Shown here: positions 37,690 through 48,922 of the stretch, one piece after another
Layout: each line of letters begins with the position of its first letter
How positions within the stretch are numbered: position 1 is the first letter of the stretch
NCBI RefSeq assembly: GCF_000719335.1
Contig: NZ_JOGB01000041.1
Location: 1 to 64,000 of the forward strand
Length of the DNA stretch: 64,000 nucleotides
DNA from: Streptomyces sp. NRRL S-87
GTDB taxonomy: Bacteria > Actinomycetota > Actinomycetes > Streptomycetales > Streptomycetaceae
Reading direction: 5' to 3'
Made by a program: the position numbers and the translations under genes
The notes under the pieces: model-generated
What the model saw: the letters and a program-made list of their open reading frames with translations, nothing else
Told to the model about the DNA's origin: nothing
Databases searched by the model: none

Positions 37690-38598
37690 TCAGGCAGGGG
37701 TCGCGGGCAGCCAGTCCGGCAGGGCCTCGGTGCGGGCCAGCCAGACGTCGGGCAGGACGTCCGTGCCCCGGCCGGCGAGCACGCCGCCCACGATGGCGCA
37801 CGTCGTGTCCACGTCCCCGCCCACGTTCGCGGTGGTCCAGAACGCCGTCTCGAAGTCGCCCAGCGAGCGGGCCGCCGACCACAGCGCGAAGGGCACCGTG
37901 TCGTGCGCACTGGTCCGCCGCCCGCAGCCCAGGACCGCCGCGACCGTGCTCGCGTCGCCGTAGTCCAGCATGTCGCGGGCCCGCCGCAGGCCGGCGCCCA
38001 CCGCACTGCGCGGCACCAGCGCGATCACGCCGTCGAGCAGGTCCTGAGGCGTCGGGGGCCCGGCCGGGGCGGCGGCCAGCGCGGCCGCCGCGGCCACCGC
38101 CATGGCGCCCACCACGGCCTCGCGGTGCTGGTGGGTGGTGTACGCGGAGATCTCCGCCTGGTGGGTGGCCTGCTCGGGGTCGTCGGCGTACCAGGCGCCG
38201 AGCGGGGCGATCCGCATGGCGGCGCCGTTGCCCCACGAGCCCTGGCCGTTGAACAACGCGGCGGCCAGCTCCCGCCAGTCCGCGCCCTCGCGGACCTGGC
38301 GCAGCATGCGGTTCACGGCCGGGCCGTAGCCGCGGTCGAAGTCGTGGTGCGCGGCGAAGGAGGCCGCGAGCGCGTCCTGGTCGACGCGGCCGTGCGCGGC
38401 CAGGACGGCGACCACCGAGCAGGCCATCTCGGTGTCGTCGGTCCACTGCCAGTCGCCGTCGGGCAGCTCGTGGCGCTTGAGCAGCGGGTAGTTCTGGGGG
38501 ACGAAGTACTGGGAGCCCAGCGCGTCACCCACCGCCAGCCCGCGAAGGCTGGCCAGGGCGCGTGCGTAGCGCCGGTCGGGGGAGGTGTCAGGGGTCAT
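37690..38598 (-). CDS. ADP-ribosylglycohydrolase (DraG/ARH family)
   Basis: 302 aa. It removes ADP-ribose from modified targets. The dinuclear Mg site motifs are WTDDTEMA at about residues 52-59 and GGDVDTTCA near the C-terminus, with the helical ADP-ribosyl_GH scaffold between. Start is ATG 38598 (MTPDTS); TAGAGT at 38607-38612 is 8 nt upstream, so a leaderless transcript is possible, as well as co-transcription with the phosphatase gene that ends 11 nt upstream. No ADP-ribosyltransferase gene is adjacent, so the target is unknown. Confidence 0.9.
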   Translation of the reverse strand: MTPDTSPDRRYARALASLRGLAVGDALGSQYFVPQNYPLLKRHELPDGDWQWTDDTEMACSVVAVLAAHGRVDQDALAASFAAHHDFDRGYGPAVNRMLRQVREGADWRELAAALFNGQGSWGNGAAMRIAPLGAWYADDPEQATHQAEISAYTTHQHREAVVGAMAVAAAAALAAAPAGPPTPQDLLDGVIALVPRSAVGAGLRRARDMLDYGDASTVAAVLGCGRRTSAHDTVPFALWSAARSLGDFETAFWTTANVGGDVDTTCAIVGGVLAGRGTDVLPDVWLARTEALPDWLPATPA

Positions 38599-38609
38599 CC
38601 CGCGTAACT

Positions 38610-39269
38610 CTAGCCCCACAGGTCATATGGCTGGGGTGTGGTCCACCGCTCGAAGGGCCGATCCAGCCGATACCGCCCGTCCGGACCCAGGACCAGGGTC
38701 CGGAACGAGCCGTTGTCAGGATTGGACAAGCACTCGAATTCGGCCACGGACCAGTGGAACCAGCGCATGCAGAACAGCCGCATGGTCAGCCCGTGGGTCA
38801 CCAGCAGCACGTTCGGCGGGTGGTCGGGGGCCTCGAAGCTCCGGTAGAGGCTCTCCAGGAAGGCCCCGACGCGGTCGTACACGTCGGCGCCGGACTCCCC
38901 CTGGGCGAAGCGGTAGAAGAAGTGCCCGTAGGCGTCCCGGTAGGCCTTCTGCAGCCGCACGTCCTCGCGTTCCTGCCAGTTCCCCCAGTCCTGCTCGCGC
39001 AGCCGCGGCTCCTCCCGCACCCGCACCCGGCCGGGGTCCAGCCGCAGGCCCCGGAAGGTCTCCAGCGTGCGGCGGTACGGGGACACGTACGCGCTCACGC
39101 CCTCGTCGCCGAAGGTCTCGCGCAACCGCGCGCCGGCCTCGACGGCCTGGGCCCGGCCGAGCGCGGTCAGCGCCAGGGCGTGGTCGGGCTCGCGCTCGTA
39201 CACGGTGTCGTCGATGTTGCCGACGGACTCCCCGTGCCGGAGCAGAACGATTCTGCGCGGTCGTGGCAT
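38610..39269 (-). CDS. Histidine phosphatase (phosphoglycerate mutase-like) family protein
   Basis: 219 aa. The phospho-acceptor motif is LLRHGES at residues 9-15, the second catalytic His is in VTHGLTMR near residue 165, with SPYRRTLET between. The substrate cannot be told from sequence; many relatives are phosphatases of small molecules rather than mutases. ATG 39269 has no ribosome site. A -10 TAGGGT at 39276-39281 ends 6 nt before it, pointing to leaderless initiation. The ADP-ribosylglycohydrolase gene follows 11 nt downstream. Confidence 0.9.
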   Translation of the reverse strand: MPRPRRIVLLRHGESVGNIDDTVYEREPDHALALTALGRAQAVEAGARLRETFGDEGVSAYVSPYRRTLETFRGLRLDPGRVRVREEPRLREQDWGNWQEREDVRLQKAYRDAYGHFFYRFAQGESGADVYDRVGAFLESLYRSFEAPDHPPNVLLVTHGLTMRLFCMRWFHWSVAEFECLSNPDNGSFRTLVLGPDGRYRLDRPFERWTTPQPYDLWG

Positions 39270-39361
39270 CCCCCGACCCTAAGCGGCGCAGGGCGGCACC
39301 GTCGAAACGACGCTCCCCGGCCCCCGCACCGCGCCCGCCGCCGCCCGGTCGACGGTGGCCG

Positions 39362-39967
39362 TCAGACGGTCCAGGCCGGCTCCAGGTCGACCACGTCCCC
39401 GGTGATCCCCTCCAGATCGGCCTCGATCTGGGCCCGCAGCGACAGCCGCTCCACCCGCTCCTCGCGGTACTTGCCGTGCTCGGCGGCCGACCGCCACATC
39501 GACAGCACCATGAACTCGCGGCCCGGCGCCTCGCCGAACAGCCCGCGCAGCATCCCGGGCGACCCCGCCATGGCCGGGTTCCACACCTTCTCCTGCATCA
39601 GCGCGAAGTGGTCGAGCCGTCCCTCGCGCACCTTGCAGTGGGCCACCCGCAGCACGTCGGCGTCCGTGAAGCGCGGCTCGAAACCGGTCTTCACGTCGAA
39701 GCGGTGGTCGAACAGCGTGACCCGCCCGTCCTTGTACGTGCCGTTCTGCGCGGCGGCGAGCCGGTCGTGGGAGCGCGCCATGAAGGAGTCGTAGAAGGAC
39801 CGGCTCTCCCAGAACGCGAAGACGTGCGCCACCCCGGGGCGGCTGCGGCTCCAACCGCCGCCCTGTCCCCGGAAGCCCGGCTCCCCCGGCAGCCCCGCCC
39901 ATTTCCGCTGCCCGCGCTCGAACCCCCGGCGGTCCACCACCGTGCAGCGAATCCACTTGACCAGCAC
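39362..39967 (-). CDS. YdbC-family (DUF4937) protein
   Basis: 201 aa. Two ferredoxin-like, antibiotic-monooxygenase-type halves: MLVKWIRCTV, HVFAFWESRSFYDSFMARSHD in the first, FMVLSMWRSAAEHGKYREE in the second. Function unknown. GTG start at 39967; TACGAT at 39974-39979 lies 6 nt upstream and no Shine-Dalgarno is visible, so leaderless initiation is likely. Confidence 0.8.
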   Translation of the reverse strand: MLVKWIRCTVVDRRGFERGQRKWAGLPGEPGFRGQGGGWSRSRPGVAHVFAFWESRSFYDSFMARSHDRLAAAQNGTYKDGRVTLFDHRFDVKTGFEPRFTDADVLRVAHCKVREGRLDHFALMQEKVWNPAMAGSPGMLRGLFGEAPGREFMVLSMWRSAAEHGKYREERVERLSLRAQIEADLEGITGDVVDLEPAWTV

Positions 39968-40000
39968 CGCGCCATCGTACGGGGATCAGCGCGCCACCGG

Positions 40001-40822
40001 TCAGACTCCCGCGCAGTAGGTCCGCACGAGTTCCGCCCCGTCGGCCTCGGACAGCTCGATGCCGAACTCGCTTCCCAGCAGAGCGATCAGCCCGCCGGGC
40101 GCGGCGGTTCGCCGGTCGGCCGTCCACGGCGGCCGCACCCGGGTCAGCTCGTCCCGGACGAGCGCCACCCGCTCGCCCTCGGCGACCCGCTGGACCACGA
40201 TCTGCCCCGTGAAGTGGGAGCGGGGGTGGGTGGCGCTGTAGTGGTTCATGAGCATGAAGTCCACCGGGTACGTGGCCTGCGGCCCGAAGGCGTACAGGTC
40301 CCGCCACCCCTCGTCACCGCGCAGGACGCGCAGCACGTGCAGGCCCCCGTCCTCCCGCCCCAGGGCGTACGTCCACGGGCCCTGCCGCACCTCGCCGGTC
40401 GCGTCCAACGGCACCGGCTCCAGCGGCCCCTGGTGCCCGAACCCGGCGTCGGCCAGCCAGGACCGGCCCCCGGCGCCGACGACCAGGACGGCGTGGGTGA
40501 CGGGGGTCAACACGTCGCCGCGGGTGCGGTTGCGGGCCCCGCGCGCGGCGACGTCGAAGCCGAGCCGCTCCAGCGCGGCCGCGAGCAGCGAGTTCTGCTC
40601 GTAGCAGTAGCCGCCCCGGCGGCGCCGGACCAGCTTGTCCTGCAGGCCCTTCACGTCGAGCGCGGGCGTCCGGCCCAGCGCCACGTCGAGGTTCTCGAAG
40701 GCGATGGCCAGTACGTGCGCCCGGTGCACTCCGCGCAGCGTCTCCTCCGTGGGCGCCAGCCCGCCGGCGTACCCGATCCGCGCCAGGTACGCGTCCAGGT
40801 CCAGCTCTTCACTGCTCCACAT
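40001..40822 (-). CDS. Arylamine N-acetyltransferase
   Basis: 273 aa. It transfers acetyl from acetyl-CoA to arylamines or a related acceptor, including in some antibiotic pathways. The catalytic triad is clear: Cys in RRGGYCYEQN at about residue 70, His in VTHAVLVV at about 111, Asp in WLADAGFG at about 126. The start is ATG 40822 with GGGGGG about 6 nt upstream; the frame continues to 40861. No biosynthetic cluster surrounds it, so a detoxifying role is plausible. Confidence 0.93.
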   Translation of the reverse strand: MWSSEELDLDAYLARIGYAGGLAPTEETLRGVHRAHVLAIAFENLDVALGRTPALDVKGLQDKLVRRRRGGYCYEQNSLLAAALERLGFDVAARGARNRTRGDVLTPVTHAVLVVGAGGRSWLADAGFGHQGPLEPVPLDATGEVRQGPWTYALGREDGGLHVLRVLRGDEGWRDLYAFGPQATYPVDFMLMNHYSATHPRSHFTGQIVVQRVAEGERVALVRDELTRVRPPWTADRRTAAPGGLIALLGSEFGIELSEADGAELVRTYCAGV

Positions 40823-40889
40823 CGTCAACCCCCCGTTGGTCGTCGTGGCCCCCATCATCACCCGGCGGGCGGGGCGGGGCAGGAACGTC

Positions 40890-41585
40890 TCAGCCCGCGG
40901 TCCAGCCCGGGACCGTCGGCAGCACCTTCTCGGCGACGCGGAACAGGGCCGGGTCGTCAGGGGACTTGCCGTCGCGGCGCCAGATGACGAGCTCGAACGA
41001 GTCGCCCCGGTCCTTGGCGCTGCCGGCGACCAGCAGGCTGCGGGCCGGGCCGCCGGGGCCGGTCTCGGGCTTGCCGGCCCCGAGGTCGAACGAGACGGCG
41101 GTGGCCTGGACGGTGGAGACGACCGCCTGGTGCCCCAGCACGGTCTGCACCTGGGCGCCGTTCCCGAGCAGTTGTGCCGCCTCCGCGACCGGCATGTCGT
41201 CGTACGAGGCCGTGATCTTGAGGGCGTACGTGCCCAGTTGCACCGTCGCCTCCGGGGCGGCGAGCTTCTGGTCGCCCGCCATCTCCACCCAGCCCTCGCT
41301 GCCGTACGCGTTCTCCGCCCGCTCGCCCGGGGTACCGAGCAGCACCGGCAGGTCCTGGCGGTTCAGCGCCTCGCACAGTTGCGCGCCGGTGACGTACCCC
41401 TTGGGGAGGGTGCCGCGCTGGGAGCGGGAGCAGTCGGCGGGCGGGGCCGGTTCCGCCCGCTCCCGCTTCTGTCCCTGGACGTGCCAGATTCCGCCCGCCA
41501 GCCCCCCGACCAGCACCACGGCCGCGACGGCCTGCGCCCCCGCATTCACCCTCTGCTTCGTTCTTCCGGCCCGGCTCTCGGCCAC
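40890..41585 (-). CDS. DUF6215 membrane-anchored protein
   Basis: 231 aa. A single N-terminal membrane helix (about 16-35, AVAAVVLVGGLAGGIWHV) is followed by an extracytoplasmic domain with two Cys (ADCSRS, AQLCEALN). The domain matches my recollection of DUF6215 in streptomycetes (PKGYVTGAQLCEALNR and AEKVLPTVPGW). Function unknown. Start GTG 41585 with GGGGGAAG upstream. The promoter has a palindrome over its -35. Confidence 0.8.
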   Translation of the reverse strand: MAESRAGRTKQRVNAGAQAVAAVVLVGGLAGGIWHVQGQKRERAEPAPPADCSRSQRGTLPKGYVTGAQLCEALNRQDLPVLLGTPGERAENAYGSEGWVEMAGDQKLAAPEATVQLGTYALKITASYDDMPVAEAAQLLGNGAQVQTVLGHQAVVSTVQATAVSFDLGAGKPETGPGGPARSLLVAGSAKDRGDSFELVIWRRDGKSPDDPALFRVAEKVLPTVPGWTAG

Positions 41586-41624
41586 GTGCTTCCCCCCTGC
41601 TGTGCGCGCCCGATGCGCGCGGGG

Positions 41625-41655
41625 GAGCCTAACCCGTGCCGGTTACCAGCTGGTA
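41625..41655 (-). promoter_or_regulatory. DUF6215 promoter with a palindrome over the -35
   Basis: TAGGCT (41625-41630, minus strand) is a good -10. The perfect palindrome TACCAGCTGGTA (41644-41655) covers the -35 position 17 nt upstream, suggesting a repressor site. Confidence 0.5.
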
Positions 41656-41683
41656 CCGCATAAGCACGGCTCCTGGCATGCCG

Positions 41684-41714
41684 AAGGGGACCGGCCCTTT
41701 GGGCCGGCCCCCTT
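41684..41714 (-). terminator. nrdJ terminator
   Basis: AAGGGGACCGGCCC, loop TTT, GGGCCGGCCCCCTT: a 14-bp stem with one mismatch, 60 nt beyond the nrdJ stop. Confidence 0.75.
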
Positions 41715-41774
41715 GGGGAGCCCTGCTCCGCTACCGGCGCCGGTCAGGCGCCCGCGGCGTCAGGACGTCCGGTA

Positions 41775-44657
<2,883 letters not shown>

Positions 44658-44799
44658 GCCGCTGCCTCCCATATACGGGCAAAAACGCCCTAAAGTGCCC
44701 GCGAAATTCCGAATCCGTTGGCACGGTGTGTGTCTGCTGTAGCTGTTCGCCCGCGGCACGGTGCCCCGCGGACAGGTCTGTGTCCTTCGCCCGACCGAA

Positions 44800-44818
44800 C
44801 CGGCCGCTCTGCGGCCGG
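44800..44818 (-). terminator. Hairpin between nrdR and nrdJ
   Basis: CCGGCCGC-TCT-GCGGCCGG, perfect 8-bp stem, 5 nt beyond the nrdR stop. It would attenuate rather than necessarily stop transcription into nrdJ. Confidence 0.5.
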
Positions 44819-44823
44819 CCGGG

Positions 44824-45336
44824 TCAGTCGGCGGCGGAGGCGGGCTCGGGGACCTGGACGGTCTCCGCGGCCGCGGCCTCTTCATGGGGAGGACGCCGGT
44901 CGCGCAGTTCGGCGATGGCGGCCTCGAAGTCTTCCAGGGTGTCGAAAGCGCGGTAGACCGACGCGAAGCGCAGGTAGGCGACCAGGTCGAGCTCCTGCAG
45001 CGGGCCGAGTATGGCCAGACCCACGTCGTGCGTGGTCAGCTCGGCGCTCCCGGTGGCCCGCACCGCCTCCTCGACCCGCTGGCCGAGCTGGGCCAGGGCG
45101 TCCTCGGTCACCGGACGTCCCTGACAGGCCTTGCGCACGCCGGAGATGACCTTGGTGCGCGAGAAGGGCTCGGTCACGCCCGATCGCTTGATCACCATGA
45201 GTGACGCGGTCTCCACCGTGGTGAAGCGGCGGGAGCAGTCCGGGCACTGACGGCGTCTGCGGATCGACGTGCCGTCGTCGGTGGTGCGGCTGTCGACGAC
45301 GCGGCTGTCGGGGTGCCGGCAGAAGGGGCAGTGCAC
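44824..45336 (-). CDS. nrdR: Transcriptional repressor NrdR
   Basis: 170 aa. An N-terminal zinc ribbon (CPFC at residues 3-6, CPDC at about 31-34) is followed by an ATP-cone (about 46-136) that senses ATP/dATP. It represses ribonucleotide reductase genes, and is usually encoded with nrdJ in streptomycetes. GTG start at 45336 gives the canonical [13 protein letters not shown] beginning. GGGAGG lies about 10 nt upstream and a nearer GGAG also exists. The C-terminal 20 residues are an acidic tail. Confidence 0.95.
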   Translation of the reverse strand: MHCPFCRHPDSRVVDSRTTDDGTSIRRRRQCPDCSRRFTTVETASLMVIKRSGVTEPFSRTKVISGVRKACQGRPVTEDALAQLGQRVEEAVRATGSAELTTHDVGLAILGPLQELDLVAYLRFASVYRAFDTLEDFEAAIAELRDRRPPHEEAAAAETVQVPEPASAAD

Positions 45337-45878
45337 GGCTCCGATCCCTCCCTCATGGCACGACTGAATCACCTCGGAGCACCACCGGGCAGATCCCTGC
45401 CGGGGCTCTCGAAGCAGCCACCAGCATATGCGATCCGGAGGACTCTGTCGGCCCGGCCGAACACAACCACTGGGTGGCCGCGCCAATCCAACCACTAGAT
45501 CTTGGGTTGCGGCCGAAAATCGCCGCTACGGCGTGTCGCCCGCGACCGTACGGATCCGGACAGCTGCGGACAGTGCCGCGGAGGGGTGGGGGGCGACTCC
45601 CGAGCCTACAAGGAGGCGGGCCGGTCCACGGATTCCGGGACTGCCGGTGCCACACTGGGCCCAGCCCCCGACGGCCGCGGTCCGACCGGGAGGGGTACCG
45701 TAATGAGCGGATTCACCACCGAACCGGCGTTCGGTGTGTTGATCGCCCATACACCTCGTCATGTGATCACGTCCGGTGAACTGCGAATTTTCACTCGAAC
45801 GTGTGTTTGGCGCAACCTTTCGAAAGCTACTACCGTTGTCCAGCCAGGGAGAGCAAGCGCATTTCGAGAGGGGCCGAC
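45337..45878. promoter_or_regulatory. Divergent nrdR-lexA regulatory region
   Basis: 542 nt. On the nrdR side ACACAACCACTGGGTGGC (45461-45478) and ACCACTAGATCTTGGGTTG (45491-45509) share AACCACT spaced 25 bp apart; they are candidate NrdR boxes. On the lexA side are a SOS box and promoter (45795-45836). A 59-codon open frame at 45703-45882 has a good ribosome site but untypical codons; it is discussed under findings. Confidence 0.55.
45795..45836 (+). promoter_or_regulatory. SOS box and lexA promoter
   Basis: TCGAAC-GTGT-GTTTGG (45795-45810) matches the actinobacterial LexA box TCGAAC-N4-GTTCGA with two differences. It overlaps the -35 TTGGCG (45807-45812), which is 18 nt from TACCGT (45831-45836). 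This is the expected arrangement for LexA autorepression. Confidence 0.75.
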
Positions 45879-46670
45879 GTGACCACCACCGCAGACAGTG
45901 CCACCATCACTGCCCAGAACCGCTCCCAGAGCCGACTCGAGCCGGTGCACGCCATGAATGACGCAGCCATGACTCCGGACCCGGACACGATGCGGCCCGC
46001 ACGCTCGCTGCCCGGCCGACCTCCCGGCATCCGCGCGGACAGTTCGGGGCTCACGGACCGGCAGCGGCGGGTCATCGAGGTCATCCGGGACTCGGTGCAG
46101 CGGCGCGGGTACCCACCGTCGATGCGCGAGATCGGCCAGGCCGTCGGCCTGTCCAGCACGTCCTCCGTGGCCCACCAGCTGATGGCACTGGAGCGCAAGG
46201 GCTTCCTGCGCCGGGACCCGCACCGCCCGCGGGCGTACGAGGTCCGCGGCTCGGACCAGCCCAGCACGCAGCCCACCGACACCGCCGGCAAGCCCGCCGC
46301 GTCGTACGTGCCCCTGGTCGGCCGGATCGCCGCCGGCGGCCCGATCCTGGCCGAGGAGTCCGTCGAGGACGTCTTCCCGCTCCCGCGCCAGCTGGTCGGC
46401 GACGGCGAGCTGTTCGTCCTCAAGGTCGTCGGCGACTCGATGATCGAGGCCGCGATCTGCGACGGCGACTGGGTCACCGTCCGCCGCCAGCCCGTCGCGG
46501 AGAACGGCGACATCGTCGCCGCCATGCTCGACGGCGAGGCCACCGTGAAGCGCTTCAAGCGCGAGGACGGTCACGTGTGGCTGCTCCCCCACAACGCGGC
46601 CTACCAGCCCATCCCCGGCGACGAGGCCACCATCCTCGGCAAGGTCGTCGCCGTCCTGCGGCGGGTCTGA
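45879..46670 (+). CDS. lexA: SOS repressor LexA
   Basis: 263 aa. An N-terminal extension of about 65 residues precedes the winged helix ([35 protein letters not shown]). The self-cleavage domain has the Ala-Gly bond in GRIAAGGPI, catalytic Ser in VVGDSMIEA and Lys in EATVKRFK. RecA-stimulated cleavage would derepress DNA-repair genes. Start is GTG 45879 with GAGAGGGG about 5 nt upstream; an inner ATG (MNDAAM) is possible. Confidence 0.95.
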   Translation: MTTTADSATITAQNRSQSRLEPVHAMNDAAMTPDPDTMRPARSLPGRPPGIRADSSGLTDRQRRVIEVIRDSVQRRGYPPSMREIGQAVGLSSTSSVAHQLMALERKGFLRRDPHRPRAYEVRGSDQPSTQPTDTAGKPAASYVPLVGRIAAGGPILAEESVEDVFPLPRQLVGDGELFVLKVVGDSMIEAAICDGDWVTVRRQPVAENGDIVAAMLDGEATVKRFKREDGHVWLLPHNAAYQPIPGDEATILGKVVAVLRRV

Positions 46671-46714
46671 CCCCGCCCCTCACGAGCGGGTCCGCCACCC
46701 GCTCTCCCTGAGCC

Positions 46715-46749
46715 GGACCCCGGGACCCACTGCGCCGGTCCCGGGGTCC
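46715..46749 (+). terminator. lexA terminator
   Basis: Perfect 13-bp inverted repeat GGACCCCGGGACC / GGTCCCGGGGTCC with a 9-nt loop, between the converging lexA and helicase genes. Confidence 0.8.
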
Positions 46750-46842
46750 TGTCATGCCCGGACGCGCAGGGTCGCTCCCCGCACGCCGCTTCCCCGCCCG
46801 CCGGCCGCTTCCCGCCGGGCGGCTCCCGTCGTCCGCCGCCCG

Positions 46843-48813
46843 CTACTTCCCGTCGGCCTGCGCCGCCGCGTCGATCGCCGCCAGCGACTTCCGCACCTGG
46901 TTGTGGTCCGTGGTGTACCAGAAGTCCGGCAGCGAGGAGCGCAGGAAGCCGCCGTACCGCGCCGTGGCCAGCCGCGGGTCCAGCACCGCCACCACACCCC
47001 GGTCGCCGGAGGCCCGTACGAGCCGTCCCGCGCCCTGCGCCATCAGGAGCGCCGCGTGCGTGGCCGCCACGGCCATGAAGCCGTTGCCCCCGGCCTCCTC
47101 CACCGACTTCTGCCGGGCGCTCATCAGCGGGTCGTCGGGCCGCGGGAACGGGATGCGGTCCATCACCACCAGCTGGCAGCTCGGTCCCGGCACGTCCACG
47201 CCCTGCCACAACGACAGCGTCCCGAACAGGCACGTCCTGGGGTCCCCGGCAAAGGTCTTGATCAACTCGCCGAGGGTCTCCTCGCCCTGCAGCAGGATCG
47301 GGTTGTCCAGCCGCGTGCGCAGCTCGTCCGCCGCGGCCTGGGCGGCCCGCATCGAGGAGAACAGCCCCAGCGTGCGCCCGCCCGCCGCGCCGATCAGCTC
47401 GGCCAGCTCGTCCATCATGTCGCCGCGGGTGCCCTCCCGGCCGGGCGTGGCCAGGTGCTTGGCGACGTACAGGATGCCCTGCTTGCGGTACTCGAACGGG
47501 GAACCGACGTCGAGTCCCTTCCACTCGGGCAGGTCCTCGCCCTCCACCCCCTCGGGGCCCAGGCCCAGTGAGGCGCCGACCCCGTTGAAGTCGCCGCCCA
47601 GCTTGAGCGTGGCCGAGGTCAGGACGACCGAGCGCTCGGAGAACAGCTTCTCGCGCAGCAGGCCCGACACCGACATCGGGGCGACGCGCAGGGTCGCTCC
47701 GAAGCGGTCGTGCCGCTCGTACCAGACCACGTCCCACTCGGAGCCGACCAGGATCCGCTCGGCGACGTCGTGCACGTTCTCCACCGACGCGAGGGCCTGC
47801 TTGCGCACCGCGTCCTCGTCCTGGACGGACTTGTCCCGGGTGGTGCCCAGCGCCGAGACCACCGTGCGCGCCGCGTCCCGCAGGGCGGCCAGCGCGTACC
47901 CGAGGTCCTCGGGGATCTCCTCCAGGCGGCCCGGCAGGGCCAGCTCCATGACCCGCTCGAAGCCCTCGGAGGCGGTCTGCAGGGAGTCGGCGACCTTCTC
48001 GTCGACCAGCTTCGCCGCGCGCTTGACCGCCCGGTTCACCTGGCCCGGGGTGAGCTCGCCGGTGGCGACGCCGGTGACCCGGCCCACCAGCTCGTGCGCC
48101 TCGTCGACGATCAGCACCTCGTGCTGCGGCAGGACGGGCGCGCCCTCGATGGCGTCGATGGCCAGCAGCGCGTGGTTGGTGACCACCACGTCGGCCAGCT
48201 TGGCGCGCTCGCGGGCCGCCTCGGCGAAGCACTCGGCGCCGTAGGCGCACTTGCTCGCGCCCAGGCACTCGCGCGAGGAGACCGACACCTGCGACCAGGC
48301 CTTGTCGGAGACGCCGGGGGTCATGTCGTCCCGGTCGCCGGTCTCGGTCTCGTCGGCCCAGTCGCGCAGCCGGAGCAGGTCCTTGCCGAGCTTGCTGGTG
48401 GGGGCGGCGGCCTCGAACTGGTCGAAGAGGCCGTCCTCCTCGTCCTGGGGGGCGCCCTCGTGCAGCCGGTGCAGGCACAGGTAGTTGGAGCGGCCCTTGA
48501 GCATCGCGAACTCCGGGCGCCTGCGCAGCAGCGGGTGCAGCGCGTCCACCGTGCGCGGCAGGTCGCGCTCGACCAGCTGCCGCTGGAGCGCCAGCGTCGC
48601 GGTCGCCACCACCACGCGCTCCCCGTGGGCGAGTGCCGGCACGAGGTAGCCGAGGGACTTTCCGGTGCCGGTGCCCGCCTGGATGAGGCGGTGCGACTGC
48701 TCGTCGATCGCTTCGCCGACGGCTTCGGCCATGGCCACCTGGCCGGGCCGCTCGGTGCCGCCGACGGCGGTGACGGCGGCGTGCAGCAGGTCGGGGAGTG
48801 AGGGCTTCGTCAT
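46843..48813 (-). CDS. DinG/XPD-type ATP-dependent DNA helicase
   Basis: 656 aa. Walker A is AGTGTGKSLGYL at about residue 47, and the DEAH box is IVDEAHELVGR near 212. A four-Cys cluster (YLCLH, ECLGASKCAYGAEC) between them is placed like the 4Fe-4S site of this 5'-3' helicase family. Conserved SATL, GTLSLWQGVDVPG and QGAGRLVR follow. It probably resolves R-loops or D-loops. ATG 48813 has no ribosome site; TAGGGT at 48824-48829 implies a leader of only a few nucleotides. No LexA box is visible upstream. Confidence 0.93.
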   Translation of the reverse strand: MTKPSLPDLLHAAVTAVGGTERPGQVAMAEAVGEAIDEQSHRLIQAGTGTGKSLGYLVPALAHGERVVVATATLALQRQLVERDLPRTVDALHPLLRRRPEFAMLKGRSNYLCLHRLHEGAPQDEEDGLFDQFEAAAPTSKLGKDLLRLRDWADETETGDRDDMTPGVSDKAWSQVSVSSRECLGASKCAYGAECFAEAARERAKLADVVVTNHALLAIDAIEGAPVLPQHEVLIVDEAHELVGRVTGVATGELTPGQVNRAVKRAAKLVDEKVADSLQTASEGFERVMELALPGRLEEIPEDLGYALAALRDAARTVVSALGTTRDKSVQDEDAVRKQALASVENVHDVAERILVGSEWDVVWYERHDRFGATLRVAPMSVSGLLREKLFSERSVVLTSATLKLGGDFNGVGASLGLGPEGVEGEDLPEWKGLDVGSPFEYRKQGILYVAKHLATPGREGTRGDMMDELAELIGAAGGRTLGLFSSMRAAQAAADELRTRLDNPILLQGEETLGELIKTFAGDPRTCLFGTLSLWQGVDVPGPSCQLVVMDRIPFPRPDDPLMSARQKSVEEAGGNGFMAVAATHAALLMAQGAGRLVRASGDRGVVAVLDPRLATARYGGFLRSSLPDFWYTTDHNQVRKSLAAIDAAAQADGK

Positions 48814-48922
48814 AGCACCGACAACCCTACGCGGCGCCGCCGACAGCCCGTGACGGTCGCGGGCCCGGCCGGCTCCCCACCGGCGGTCTTCGGCCGTCCT
48901 CCGGCCGGGGCGGACGCCCTGG

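Noticed and set aside
48814..48922. A LexA box before the DinG-type helicase gene
   Set aside because: No TCGAAC-N4-GTTCGA-like sequence is present despite the gene's closeness to lexA.
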